Positions 43,783 to 52,195 of a stretch of 64,000 bases of DNA are shown piece after piece. The notes below the pieces were generated by a model. That model was not told the origin of the DNA. It did not search any database and saw nothing but the letters and a program-made list of their open reading frames with translations. The translations under genes were made by a program, and so were the position numbers. Position 1 is the first letter of the stretch. Each line of letters opens with the position of its first letter. Source of the stretch: Phycisphaera sp. (GTDB lineage: Bacteria > Planctomycetota > Phycisphaerae > Phycisphaerales > UBA1924); the NCBI GenBank assembly GCA_020639255.1, contig JACKGZ010000002.1:248001-312000 (forward strand), read 5' to 3'.

Positions 43783-44649
43783 TCACGCGTCGGGGCCGGT
43801 ATACCAGTCCGTCCACAACCGTTCGACTCGGCGCGTGTGCTCCTCGGGTGTATCCGTGTAGAGCTGCTTGCCAAGCCCGTGCGCACGCAGGCGGAGATCC
43901 GTCTGGCGGCGTTTGATCTCGCTTGTCAGTTCATCTGAGCTCGAACCCAGGAACGTCGCGAGTTCGCTCAGATCATGATCCCGCCCGAGCAGGTCCGAGA
44001 CCGCCTTGGCCTGCTCGTACCGATCATCGGCCGCGAGTTCCCAGGCGTCGGCGAGCAGCCGTGTGTGGTACCGGTCGTACTTGATCCGTTTGCGCCACTC
44101 GTGGAAAGCCTCGGGCGTGCGTATGTCGTAAGCCTGCGCCATCTCCAGCTGCGTAAGACCGTATGTTCTGGTGATTCCATCGCGCAGGGCTTCGAAGCCC
44201 TCGCCTTCGATCACCCACTCGCCTGATCGTTCGAGCGCTTTCTCCATCGCTTGGCGAAACCGATCGAGCGCATCGTCGACGTTGGCACTCGCGGCTTGGT
44301 CGCGACGGGCGACGAGCCGCTCACGAACCGGCGCGAATCGGTTGGGGTTGATATCGCCCGCGATCAGATCGTCGAACGTGTTCAGCATGGCCGCCGCGTC
44401 GCGCAGGCCCGCCAGGCTCCGGGCCGCGTCGCGCATGGCGTTGTTCTCATCGGCGTAGCCGTCAAAGACCGGACGCACGAGTCTGATCAGCCCGCGGACC
44501 TTCTTGCACCGCTTCCGCACCGCCAGCGCCTTCTCGTGCGGGCCGAGATCGTCATTTGAAAGCTCGGCGAGCGAGCGCTCGATCTGCTCGCCCGCGACCC
44601 GCCGGACACCCTCGTCAACGGGCTCGGTTGCTTCAAGGCGGTACGACAC
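43783..44649 (-). CDS. CHAD-domain protein
   Basis: The 288-residue protein starts with GGAGGGGATCCGT before ATG 44649. It is almost entirely helical with conserved His/Lys/Arg residues of the CHAD fold: VRKRCKKVRGLIRLVRP near 45-61 and FHEWRKRIKYDRYHTRLL near 190-207, plus LLGRDHDLSELATFL. CHAD proteins bind polyphosphate. No CYTH (triphosphatase) domain is fused or adjacent. The stop codon is directly adjacent to the stop of the convergent phosphatase gene (TGATCA), with no spacer. Confidence 0.9.
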   Translation of the reverse strand: MSYRLEATEPVDEGVRRVAGEQIERSLAELSNDDLGPHEKALAVRKRCKKVRGLIRLVRPVFDGYADENNAMRDAARSLAGLRDAAAMLNTFDDLIAGDINPNRFAPVRERLVARRDQAASANVDDALDRFRQAMEKALERSGEWVIEGEGFEALRDGITRTYGLTQLEMAQAYDIRTPEAFHEWRKRIKYDRYHTRLLADAWELAADDRYEQAKAVSDLLGRDHDLSELATFLGSSSDELTSEIKRRQTDLRLRAHGLGKQLYTDTPEEHTRRVERLWTDWYTGPDA

Positions 44650-44731
44650 GGATCCCCTCCGATTGAGGGTACGGTGAGATGACGGATCAGCCGATCGTTC
44701 GGCGTGTCAAGAAACGATGAGCGCAGCGACA

Positions 44732-44754
44732 ACACCGGGCTCATCGTCCGGTGT
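44732..44754 (-). terminator. Possible terminator hairpin
   Basis: ACACCGG (44732-44738) pairs with CCGGTGT (44748-44754), followed leftwards by TGTCG. It lies about 30 bp beyond the stop of the small gene at 44782. No T-tract. Confidence 0.35.
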
Positions 44755-44781
44755 ACCTGTTCCAACAGCTATTTGGGGAGA

Positions 44782-45045
44782 TCAGGCCGCCGACGGGCCG
44801 TCGTCGTACGAGTCGTCCTCGACCTCAAGCAGCTCGCGGAACTCGTTGAAGTTGAGCTGGAGGTGCTCGAACTGCTCGTCGACGCTCTCCATGAGTTCGC
44901 GGGTGCGGTCCGAGAGTTTGGTCTCGGGGACACGGTCGGCGGGCGACCTCGGTCGATCGCCGGCGGCACGTCCCGGAACCTGACGGGGGAACGGGATGGG
45001 TGCGGGATCCTCTTCCCAGGTACCCCGAAGTCGGAATCGGTTCAC
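44782..45045 (-). CDS. Small conserved-looking protein of unknown function
   Basis: An ideal AAGGAGG lies six bases before a GTG at 45045-45043, which decides the start in favour of 87 residues over longer in-frame ATG starts at 45108 or 45135. The product opens basic and Pro-rich (RFRLRGTWEEDPAPIPFP) and then forms an acidic helix (LSDRTRELMESVDEQFEHL followed by QLNFNEFRELLEVEDD) with coiled-coil-like periodicity. No domain is recognised. The strong binding site suggests good expression. Confidence 0.65.
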   Translation of the reverse strand: MNRFRLRGTWEEDPAPIPFPRQVPGRAAGDRPRSPADRVPETKLSDRTRELMESVDEQFEHLQLNFNEFRELLEVEDDSYDDGPSAA

Positions 45046-45219
45046 GATGAACCTCCTTGCTGCTCCATCGAGCCGGAACGGCCCATATCTCGGAGCAATG
45101 GTGGTCATCGGATCAGCGTCTGTTGAAATTGACACACCCAGCCGGTTTCCGGGCGGATTCAGGGTTTCACGGGGCGAGCCCGAGCAATTTCTGCGCTCTG
45201 GGTCTTCTGGAGAATTTGG

Positions 45220-45906
45220 TTATCGGGCGTTCGTGCTCGTTGACACGCGTTGTCCGATTTTGTGCTCTGTGCCGGCGAGTGTTCGTTTGAGGTTGCCCCG
45301 GTGTTTGTAGATGACCACGGCGGCCAGCAGGCCCGTCGCGACGGCTGCGGGCCAGGCGCCACCGAATCGATCGGCCACAACGAATACGAGCGCGAGCGTC
45401 GTGATCGGGAGGCTCAGGGCTGCGGCGCAGCTGGAGACCCCGACGTATTTCGTGAGTTTGAGCACCGTGAGAAACACCGCCAGCGCGATCGCGCCTGCGA
45501 TTGTGAGCACGGGGAAAACGGCGAGCAGCGTGCCGAGCCCGGTCGCGACGCCCTTGCCGCCCTTGAAGCGGAGGAAGACGCTGAACATGTGTCCGAGGAC
45601 GGGCGCAATCATCGCACCGAGCCACCACCAGGTCTCGGTCGGGGTGAGCGCCGCGTCCGTGCGCACAAGATTGTTGACAAGCCCGAACGTGAGCGTGGGG
45701 ATCAGCCCCTTGAGCATGTCGAGGAAGAAGCAGACGAAGAAGAACTTCTTGCCCAGCACGCGCCCGACGTTGGTCGCGCCGATGTTCTTCGAGCCGTGCT
45801 GGCGGATGTCGATGCCCTTGGACTTTGCGATGAGCAGGCCGAAGGGGATCGACCCGACGACATAGCCGGCGGCGATCAGCGCGATGAGCACGGGCACGGA
45901 TTGCAT
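45220..45906 (-). CDS. plsY: Glycerol-3-phosphate acyltransferase PlsY
   Basis: The 228-residue integral membrane enzyme has five or six helices and all PlsY motifs: GSIPFGLLIAK, the SGNIGATN equivalent as GSKNIGATNVGRVLG, LGHMFSVFLRFKGGKGVATGLG (in parts), and KHRGNLKRTLAGTEHKIG at the C-terminus. It acylates glycerol 3-phosphate at sn-1 from acyl phosphate, the first step of phospholipid synthesis. PlsX is not in the window. The ATG overlaps the tmk stop by one base (TGATG), so translation is coupled. Confidence 0.95.
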   Translation of the reverse strand: MQSVPVLIALIAAGYVVGSIPFGLLIAKSKGIDIRQHGSKNIGATNVGRVLGKKFFFVCFFLDMLKGLIPTLTFGLVNNLVRTDAALTPTETWWWLGAMIAPVLGHMFSVFLRFKGGKGVATGLGTLLAVFPVLTIAGAIALAVFLTVLKLTKYVGVSSCAAALSLPITTLALVFVVADRFGGAWPAAVATGLLAAVVIYKHRGNLKRTLAGTEHKIGQRVSTSTNAR

Positions 45907-46574
45907 CAGCTGCCCGTCTGCCGAGCTTTGGGCACGAAGCGTTCGGTCAGGCCCGTGATGAGTTTCTCGAAGACCTTGTCGGCGTCGCAGGTCGCGTCGA
46001 TGACGAGGTATTTACCCGGCCAGCGGCGCGCCTGATCGAGGTAGCCCTGGCGAACGCGGGCGCGGAAGTCGTCGGGGCGCGCTTCGATCCGGTCAGGCTC
46101 GGCGCTGCGCCGACAAGCCGCGGTTGATTCGTCGACATCGAACACAACGACGAGATCGGGCTCGAGCCCGCCCGTGGCGGCCCTGGCGACGTCGAGGATC
46201 TCCTTCTCGGGAAGCCCGCCGCCCGCGCCCTGGTAGGCGAGTGTCGAGCTGACAAACCGGTCGGCGAGCACGAGGTGCTTCCTGGCGAGCGCCGGGCGGA
46301 TGGTCTGCTCGACGAGCTGGGCTCGGCTGGCCATGTAGAGGAGCATCTCGCAGCGGAGGGTCATGTCGCCGTGGTCGTGTGCGAGCAGGAGCTGGCGGAT
46401 GGCCTCGCCGATGCCGGTGCCCCCTGGCTCGCGGACCTCGGTGACGCCGACGCCATGGTCCGAACAGAACGACGAGAACCGAGCGAATTGCGTGGACTTT
46501 CCTGAGCCGTCGGGTCCTTCGAAAACGACCAATCGGCCAGCGAGCGCGTCACAGAGTGGCTTGTGGTTCGGCAC
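45906..46574 (-). CDS. tmk: Thymidylate kinase
   Basis: The 222-residue protein starts at GTG 46574. It has the P-loop FEGPDGSGKSTQ, the DR(Y/H/F) motif as LADRFVSSTLAYQG, and the dTMP-binding REPGGTGIGEAIRQLLL. It phosphorylates dTMP to dTDP. The lid lacks a clear Arg-rich LID of the E. coli type, but length is standard. No Shine-Dalgarno sequence precedes it; TAAACT six bases upstream suggests a leaderless mRNA. plsY follows with a one-base overlap. Confidence 0.95.
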   Translation of the reverse strand: MPNHKPLCDALAGRLVVFEGPDGSGKSTQFARFSSFCSDHGVGVTEVREPGGTGIGEAIRQLLLAHDHGDMTLRCEMLLYMASRAQLVEQTIRPALARKHLVLADRFVSSTLAYQGAGGGLPEKEILDVARAATGGLEPDLVVVFDVDESTAACRRSAEPDRIEARPDDFRARVRQGYLDQARRWPGKYLVIDATCDADKVFEKLITGLTERFVPKARQTGS

Positions 46575-46580
46575 GGGTGC

Positions 46581-46586
46581 AGTTTA
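46581..46586 (-). promoter_or_regulatory. Candidate -10 of a leaderless tmk mRNA
   Basis: TAAACT on the leftward strand ends six bases before the tmk GTG start. Confidence 0.35.
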
Positions 46587-46667
46587 GCCGAAGCGCACCG
46601 CGTGCACCGGCTCGCGGCCGCAGAACGCTGTCGGCTCTCAGGCTCTCGGCTGGAGTTGCAAGTGATG

Positions 46668-47642
46668 TCACTCGCCCATCGGCACGAACTCGACCTGGCG
46701 CTTGCCGCCGGGCTCGTCGAAGCGTGTCGAGGGCGCGCCGAAGATCAGGCGATCGATCGAGAGCGCGCCCGGGCCGATGAAGAACATCGCCAGCGCCGAC
46801 ATGAGCAGCGCGAACTGCCAGAGAATCGTGGCGTAGACGTAGCCGGCCGGGCTCTCGTCGAACATGCGGGTCGGGAGGAAGCCGATGAGCGTGTTGCCAG
46901 ATTGGATCGCCGGCCCGATCTGCGTGAGCCACATCGCCGTCAGCATCGTGCCGGCGAGCGGCAGCGAGGCGAGGCGCGTGAAGAAGCCGATGAGCATCGC
47001 CGCGCCGCAGACGAGTTCGAGGATCGCCGCGACCCAAGCGAACACCACGGGCAGCGTGCCCTTGGCGAGCGCATCGGGCCAGAGCGACGTCAGCGGCTGG
47101 CCTTCATTGTTCACGCCCGGGTTGGCGGCGTGATGGATCAGCAGCGCCAGCCTCATCACGCGCTTGACCTCGACAGAATCCTGATCGCTCTGATACGCGA
47201 CAGGCAGCGCATTCCCGCCGTCTTCGACGGGAGTTACTTCGTCGCCCTCGTCTGAGTCGGTCGCGGCCGGGTCATCGGGCGGAAGGTCGTCGGCGGGCTG
47301 GTTCTCTTCGACCTGCTGATCGTCGTCGGGTGTGATGGCATCGAGCTTCTTCTGAAGGTTGTCGATGACATCTTCCAATCCGTTCGATTCGTCGGCCGGA
47401 GGCGTCGCTGCAGGGTCGTCTTTGGGTTGGACCGTTTCGGGGTTGTCGAGCGGCGGAGCCGGGACGGCTGCGGACTGCGGCGGGACGATGTTCCACTCGA
47501 CAAGCTGGGCGATGTCGTTCGGGTCGGAGATCTCGGTGCGGTAGGCCACCTTGCTGATGCCCGCCCACATGAAAGTGCCTGCCAGGGCCAGTCGCAGACA
47601 CAGCGGGGCGACATTCAGGGCCAGTGTGGTGCGAAAAGACAT
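46668..47642 (-). CDS. DoxX-family membrane protein with a long acidic Pro-rich insertion
   Basis: I start at ATG 47642, with AAGGAAGGA upstream; a long in-frame extension toward 48056 runs through the tRNA gene and is not credible. The 324-residue protein begins LCLRLALAGTFMWAGISKVAYR, a DoxX-type first helix. A long hydrophilic insertion at about 52-143, rich in Asp, Glu and Pro, follows. The remaining helices (TLPVVFAWVAAILELVCGAAMLIGFFTRLASLPLAG in parts; LWQFALLMSALAMFFIGPG) complete the fold, with LIFG near the end. DoxX proteins sit in the inner membrane and are linked to redox or thiosulfate oxidation in some species; the role here is unknown. Confidence 0.85.
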   Translation of the reverse strand: MSFRTTLALNVAPLCLRLALAGTFMWAGISKVAYRTEISDPNDIAQLVEWNIVPPQSAAVPAPPLDNPETVQPKDDPAATPPADESNGLEDVIDNLQKKLDAITPDDDQQVEENQPADDLPPDDPAATDSDEGDEVTPVEDGGNALPVAYQSDQDSVEVKRVMRLALLIHHAANPGVNNEGQPLTSLWPDALAKGTLPVVFAWVAAILELVCGAAMLIGFFTRLASLPLAGTMLTAMWLTQIGPAIQSGNTLIGFLPTRMFDESPAGYVYATILWQFALLMSALAMFFIGPGALSIDRLIFGAPSTRFDEPGGKRQVEFVPMGE

Positions 47643-47769
47643 GGGTGATCCTTCCTTCCGGCCTCGCAGACGGCCCCCAAACGCCGGCCTGCGGCGGGAA
47701 CGTCTCCTGCTCCGTTTATGATACGGAAGCCTGCGGCGTGCGTTTCTCCATACCATCGGACGCTCGGGG

Positions 47770-47775
47770 CAGACT
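47770..47775 (+). promoter_or_regulatory. Candidate -10 of the tRNA-Leu gene
   Basis: CAGACT in GGCAGACTGG lies 21 bp before the mature tRNA 5' end. It resembles the recurrent GGTAnnCTGG word with C for T in first position. Confidence 0.3.
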
Positions 47776-47796
47776 GGACCACCCGAGAGACGATGC

Positions 47797-47880
47797 GCGG
47801 GCATGGCGGAATTGGCAGACGCGCGGGATTTAGGTTCCCGTGACCGGAAGGTTGTGCAGGTTCGACTCCTGTTGCCCGCA
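47797..47880 (+). tRNA. tRNA-Leu (anticodon UAG)
   Basis: The 84-nt sequence folds as a class II tRNA. The acceptor GCGGGCA pairs with TGCCCGC, discriminator A at 47880. The D arm contains GGCGGAATTGGCAGAC, the anticodon arm is CGGGA-TTTAGGT-TCCCG with TAG at positions 34-36, a long variable arm follows, and the T arm is CAGG-TTCGACT-CCTG. CCA is not encoded. It reads CUA and, by wobble, other CUN codons. Confidence 0.97.
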
Positions 47881-47938
47881 TTCACCCAATCCCAGCAAGA
47901 CCCGCCACTTGCGGGGGGTCCATTGGAGAGAACCCGGC

Positions 47939-50614
47939 TTGGGCGCGCGTACGCTTCTCTCCTTGGCTGAACAGTCGAACCAATCCGCACGCCCGGGTCT
48001 GCCGCGTCTTGTCGGCACCGAAGCGCAGGGCTCGCAGATCGAGGGCAAGCCCTCACCCGCCTCCGCCGATGCGCCTTCGCCCATCGGCACGGTCGTCGGC
48101 CGGCGATACGAGCTCGTCGAGTTCCTCGGGACGGGCAAACTCGGCAAAGCCTTTGTCGCGCGCGACCGCCTCACCGAGGCGATGGTCGCGCTCAAGCGAT
48201 TCCGCACCGACACCGAGAAGCACCGGCACGCGGCCGAGATGGCGATGGCGGCCGCGGAGCAGGTCGCCGCTTACCGCCACGAGTCGATCGTGCGCGTGTT
48301 CGACGTGGGCGAGGACGCGGCCGGGCCTTACATCGTCAGCGAGTACATCGACGGCCCCGACGCGGGCCGGCTGGTCGCGTCGCAGGGCGCGATGAGCCTG
48401 CGACAGGCGGTGCGGATCATCGAGACGGTCGGCTCGGCGATCGCATTCGCGCACGATCACGGGTTCTTTCATGGGTCGGTGCGAGGGGGCAACATCCTCT
48501 TCATCGATGGGAACAAGCCCGTGCTCGCCGACTTCGGCCTGGGCGGTCTCGACAAAGGCGATCACGCGCGGGCGGTTCGCCAGGATGTCAAAGGCCTGGC
48601 GCGCACGCTGTGCCAGCTGCTGACGGGCGTGTCTTCGGGTTCGGTTGAGGTGCGCGATCTGCCCGAGGCGGTTCAGCCGGCGGTGCGTGCGGCTCTCGGA
48701 ACAAGTGTTGCGACGCGTCAGCCGACGATCGAGGCATTCCTCCGCGAACTCCGCGCCACCGAGCTCCACCCGGAGCAGCTGCAAGAAGGCGAAGAGGAGC
48801 TGATCGGCCGGGCACGCAAGGCCGAGCTGTCGGGCTCGTTCGCAGCCATGCGCGAGGCGGGCGAAGAGGCCCTCGCCAAGAACAGCGAGTCGGCCGAGGC
48901 GATGGTCGTGCTCCGACGGGCCGACCAGCTCAAGGGCGAGCGCGACGAGCTGACCAAGGCCTTTCGCCAGCACGAGCAGGATCTGAATTACGCCGGCGCG
49001 CTCGACGCGCTGACACGCCTGCTCAAGAGGTTCCCGGCGGACCACCAGGTTCAGCGGCTCTCGCCCAAGCGCGAGACGCTGGCGGAGCTGACGCGGCTGA
49101 CCGGGATCGCCGAGCAGCTCTGTGCCGCGGGGCATGTTGGCGCATCGCTCGACACCTGGAAGCGGATCGCCGAACTCAGCCCGACGGACCAACACGCCAA
49201 GCAGATGGTTGCGCAGGCGAAACGTGCCAGGCTGCGGACGCGAACTGTGCGCGTCGCTGGGGCGCTGCTGGTGCTCACTGCTGTTGGTGGCGCGGGCGGG
49301 TACTTCGCGTGGGACGCGGGCTATCTCAACGGCCTTGGCATCCCGGGGCTTCCTGCCGGCGGCACGGTCGCCCAGGGGGCAACCCCGACGAACGACTCGA
49401 GCCTGGCGGAGAAGCCGCGCGTCATGCCGGCCCAGACCAACCCGCTGGTGCGTTCGCCGAGCGAAGATCGCAACGTGACACCCGTCAACGATCGACCTGT
49501 GAGCGAAGACGGCTCGGCGGGTGACACCGAGATCGCAGCGCCTGTCGCGCCGGTGATCGACATCGAAGCCGAGCGTCGACAGGCGCAGGCCCAGTCGGCG
49601 GCCCTGGCCAAGCGCGACGCGCTGGCCGCCAAGCGCCATGCGGAGCAATCGGGCGCGGTGGGTCTGGCGGGTGCCGCATTCGACGCCGCTCAGGCGGTGC
49701 TCGATCGCGCCGAGTCGCAGCTCGAATCGGGCGAGTACGCCTTCGCCGAGGACAGCTTCAACGAAGCGCGTGGCGCGTTCGTCTCGGCGGCCGCCAAGGC
49801 GGGCGCGGCGATCGCCGAGGTGCGCGGCATCATCGAGGAGTGCCGCTTCCGGGATGCGACGAAAGCCATCGAGCGTCTCGAATCCAGAGCCCCTCGCGCC
49901 GAGATCGACTCGCTCTGGCGCGACCTCGACAAGGCGCGCGGTCGCACGATCGAGCTGGCGCCGGGCGTCGAGATGGCGATGCGCTACGTCGAGCCGGGCG
50001 TCTTTACGATGGGCAGCCCCGAGGGCGACCCGGAGCGCCGCTTCGGCGAGGACCAGAAGCAGGTCCGCATCGAAAAGGGCTACTGGCTCGCGGCGACCGA
50101 GCTCACACGCGCGCAGCTGGCCGCGATCCGCGGAGCGCCCGTGCCCGATCGCCCCGATATCCCGGCGCTTGGGATCACGATCGACGAGGCGCGCACGCTC
50201 GGGCAGATGCTGGGCGATCGTTTCGGCGGGACGTTCGGCGTGCCGAGCGAGGCGCAGTGGGAGTACGCGTGCCTGGCCGACCGCGACCGCGCGAGCGAGG
50301 CGGGCTGGTCGGTGCTCGACTCTTCTGGGTTGCCGCGTGAGGCGGGTGCCAAGGGCGTCAACCCATGGGGGCTGGCCGACATGCTGGGCAACGCGGCCGA
50401 GCTTGTGATCAGTGAGGGCGCCGGCCATAGCGACCGCGTGGTGATGACGCGCGGCGGGTCGTATCTATCGACGCCCTCGGCGCTGCGTGCCGCGGCGAGG
50501 CACGAACTCGTGCAGCGCGAGCGTCCGGACGAGCGCGTGGGTGTGCGTCTGATGTGGACGGGCGAGACGCAGTCGAATCCGGGCAGCGCCAACACCGAGG
50601 CCGACGCCCGATGA
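47939..50614 (+). CDS. Pseudokinase fused to a formylglycine-generating-enzyme-like domain
   Basis: No ATG start fits; the best start is TTG 47939, eight bases after GGAGAG (TTG 47963 is an alternative), giving 891 residues. Residues 55-320 form a Ser/Thr-kinase fold with G-loop LGTGKLGKAF, Lys86 in VALKRF and Asp198 in ADFGLGG. The catalytic loop reads HGSVRGGN (178-185) where active kinases have HRDxKxxN, so the catalytic Asp is replaced by Ser. Helical repeats, a transmembrane helix at about 438-457, and an Ala/Gln-rich coiled-coil-like stretch follow. From about 690 there is an FGE-sulfatase/SUMF1-type domain: VEPGVFTMGSPEGDPERR, PSEAQWEYACLAD, GLADMLGNAAEL, TRGGSYLSTPSALRAAAR in part. 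It is coupled to the lipoprotein gene by an ATGA overlap. Role unknown; a membrane-anchored sensor is plausible. Confidence 0.85.
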   Translation: MGARTLLSLAEQSNQSARPGLPRLVGTEAQGSQIEGKPSPASADAPSPIGTVVGRRYELVEFLGTGKLGKAFVARDRLTEAMVALKRFRTDTEKHRHAAEMAMAAAEQVAAYRHESIVRVFDVGEDAAGPYIVSEYIDGPDAGRLVASQGAMSLRQAVRIIETVGSAIAFAHDHGFFHGSVRGGNILFIDGNKPVLADFGLGGLDKGDHARAVRQDVKGLARTLCQLLTGVSSGSVEVRDLPEAVQPAVRAALGTSVATRQPTIEAFLRELRATELHPEQLQEGEEELIGRARKAELSGSFAAMREAGEEALAKNSESAEAMVVLRRADQLKGERDELTKAFRQHEQDLNYAGALDALTRLLKRFPADHQVQRLSPKRETLAELTRLTGIAEQLCAAGHVGASLDTWKRIAELSPTDQHAKQMVAQAKRARLRTRTVRVAGALLVLTAVGGAGGYFAWDAGYLNGLGIPGLPAGGTVAQGATPTNDSSLAEKPRVMPAQTNPLVRSPSEDRNVTPVNDRPVSEDGSAGDTEIAAPVAPVIDIEAERRQAQAQSAALAKRDALAAKRHAEQSGAVGLAGAAFDAAQAVLDRAESQLESGEYAFAEDSFNEARGAFVSAAAKAGAAIAEVRGIIEECRFRDATKAIERLESRAPRAEIDSLWRDLDKARGRTIELAPGVEMAMRYVEPGVFTMGSPEGDPERRFGEDQKQVRIEKGYWLAATELTRAQLAAIRGAPVPDRPDIPALGITIDEARTLGQMLGDRFGGTFGVPSEAQWEYACLADRDRASEAGWSVLDSSGLPREAGAKGVNPWGLADMLGNAAELVISEGAGHSDRVVMTRGGSYLSTPSALRAAARHELVQRERPDERVGVRLMWTGETQSNPGSANTEADAR

Positions 50615-51801
50615 GGCGTGCGGGCGCTTGTGTTGTCGTGGCGATCGCGTCGTTGCTCATGCTTACACCGGTCGGCTGCTCGTCGTCGCCGAGGCCGCCG
50701 AGGGTCACAGCGCCGAAGCTTTTGAGCGCCGTCTGGTCGCCCGAGGCCGGGGGGCTGTGCGTGCAGCTCGACCGCGGGCTCGACGAACTCGGCAGCGACG
50801 GGCTGATGGGCGGCACGCAGCTGCGCCTGAGCGGCCCAACATTGCCACGGTCCGTGTACGCCGAGCCGACGCCCGCCGGCGCGATGTGCTTCCGCATCGC
50901 CGAGTCGCCCGCCGAGATGCGCCGCATCAAGCCGGGGCCTGTGACGGTTCACGCGCTCATCGACGGCGACCTGTACGAGGTCGACACGCGGCTGCTCGAT
51001 CAGACATCCCTCGACCGGCTCTTTGAATGGTCGCTCGCCGAGAGCCGATCCGAGAGCGGCATCGCCGGCCCGGGCGGCTCGGTCGAGATCGAGTACCGCG
51101 TCGAGCCCCAGCCCGTTCCCGCCGGCGGCCGCGCGGTCGTCAAGGCGCTCGCGCGATCGACCGGCACGCGCCCGGTCTACCGCCTGCACACAAGGCTCGA
51201 GCCCGCGACGGAAACGGGCCTGGACCCCATCGACTTCCAGTTCGGCATGCTCGAACCGGGCGAGACGCTCGAGCTCGAGCAGCGCGTGCATATCCCAAGG
51301 CGCGTGCGTCAGAGCGCCGCGAGCTTCGCCGTCACGTCGAGCGAGCAGCACAACGCGGCGATCGATACGTCTGAGTCGCTGACGATCGCGGTGAACCCGC
51401 TGCCGCTGCCCGCCTTGGAGACGACGCTGGAGATCCTGCCCGACCGTCACGGCCGCGTGGTCGATCCGGTCTCGGGTGAGCTGCGCTTTCGCCCGGGCGA
51501 CGACGTGCACCTCGTGTGCAACGTCAAGAACTTCGGTGACTCGCCCCTTGTCGGCGGCGTCGCGCGGCTGCGCACACCCGTCGCCGACTCGGCGAGCGTC
51601 CGCATCGGGCGTGCGATCGTGGGCGATCTGCCGCCGTCGGCGTCGGGTCGCGTCAGCATCTGGCTCGTTGTGACGGCCCCTCTCGGCAGCGACCCCGTCC
51701 CGATCGTCGTCGAGATCGAGGACCAGGACCTGGGCGTGGTCGCCGAGGCGACCACGATCCTATTCATCGAGCCGAGGCCCGCTAAGCGCACCGGGGACTG
51801 A
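50611..51801 (+). CDS. Probable lipoprotein with tandem beta-sandwich domains
   Basis: ATG 50611 overlaps the upstream stop (ATGA), indicating coupling. The 396-residue product has a lipoprotein-like signal (SLLMLTPVGCSSS, Cys at about 23; the lipobox is imperfect). It then has several beta-rich segments, including a CARDB-like pair: VPAGGRAVVKALARSTGTRPV and FRPGDDVHLVCNVKNFGDSPLVGG in parts. It probably works with the membrane-anchored pseudokinase-FGE protein at the same membrane. No enzymatic motif is seen. Confidence 0.8.
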   Translation: MRRAGACVVVAIASLLMLTPVGCSSSPRPPRVTAPKLLSAVWSPEAGGLCVQLDRGLDELGSDGLMGGTQLRLSGPTLPRSVYAEPTPAGAMCFRIAESPAEMRRIKPGPVTVHALIDGDLYEVDTRLLDQTSLDRLFEWSLAESRSESGIAGPGGSVEIEYRVEPQPVPAGGRAVVKALARSTGTRPVYRLHTRLEPATETGLDPIDFQFGMLEPGETLELEQRVHIPRRVRQSAASFAVTSSEQHNAAIDTSESLTIAVNPLPLPALETTLEILPDRHGRVVDPVSGELRFRPGDDVHLVCNVKNFGDSPLVGGVARLRTPVADSASVRIGRAIVGDLPPSASGRVSIWLVVTAPLGSDPVPIVVEIEDQDLGVVAEATTILFIEPRPAKRTGD

Positions 51802-52193
51802 GTCTTCATTGCATATGCACGACAACTCGAGTGCATCACTAAACGATGTGAAGCTGTCGTCGTATTCGTGAGTGCTAAAAAGAGAAAAAGGGGATGGGGG
51901 TGGGGCGGCTGGCGAGCCAAAGTTGCCGGGGCACAATGGCCAATCGCGGCGAGCTCCGCCTACCCCTCAGGCCTGCCCGGGTCGCCGTGAAGACGCCTGG
52001 CGTGGCCCTCTTGTCCCTCCCGATCCCATCTCTGCCATGAGACTACCGGAACGCCTTCGCGGGTCAAGACCGAACATGCGAATCCGGGGTTCAGTTTGCG
52101 TGAGAGCCGTGTTTTCGGGACGCAAAGCCTTGGCTGTTCGGGTGCGGATGGCGTGTATGCAGCGTGAGAGCTTCCGCCGTTTGCAGGCGGCTC
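51802..52193. other. Long intergenic region with possible structured RNA
   Basis: These 392 bp hold no credible gene. Near 51878-51895 there is a purine-rich AAAAAGAGAAAAAGGGG run, which in leftward reading gives CCCCTTTTTCTCTTTTT after a GC-rich segment with hairpins such as GGCT-GGCG-AGCC (51908-51919) and GGCGGAGCTCGCC (51948-51960 leftward). This would suit the 3' end of a leftward transcript. Confidence 0.35.
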
Positions 52194-52195
52194 TC
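52166..52195 (-). terminator. Hairpin at the end of the dockerin gene
   Basis: GAGAGC...CCGCC (52166-52178) and GGCGG...CTCTC (52186-52195) form a stem around GTTTGCA. It overlaps the stop codon by two bases and has no T-tract. Confidence 0.45.

Noticed and set aside
44782..45135. 117-residue version of the small protein at 44782
   Set aside because: The AAGGAGG six bases before GTG 45045 is a far better initiation site than anything near 45108 or 45135.
47643..48056. N-terminal extension of the DoxX protein through the tRNA gene
   Set aside because: It would read the antisense strand of tRNA-Leu and lacks a start with a binding site; ATG 47642 has one.
48053..50428. A 791-codon minus-strand open frame opposite the pseudokinase-FGE gene
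   Set aside because: Composition is that of an antisense shadow (Arg/His/Leu/Asp rich), with no domain, no signal peptide and no binding site; the plus strand shows kinase and FGE motifs.
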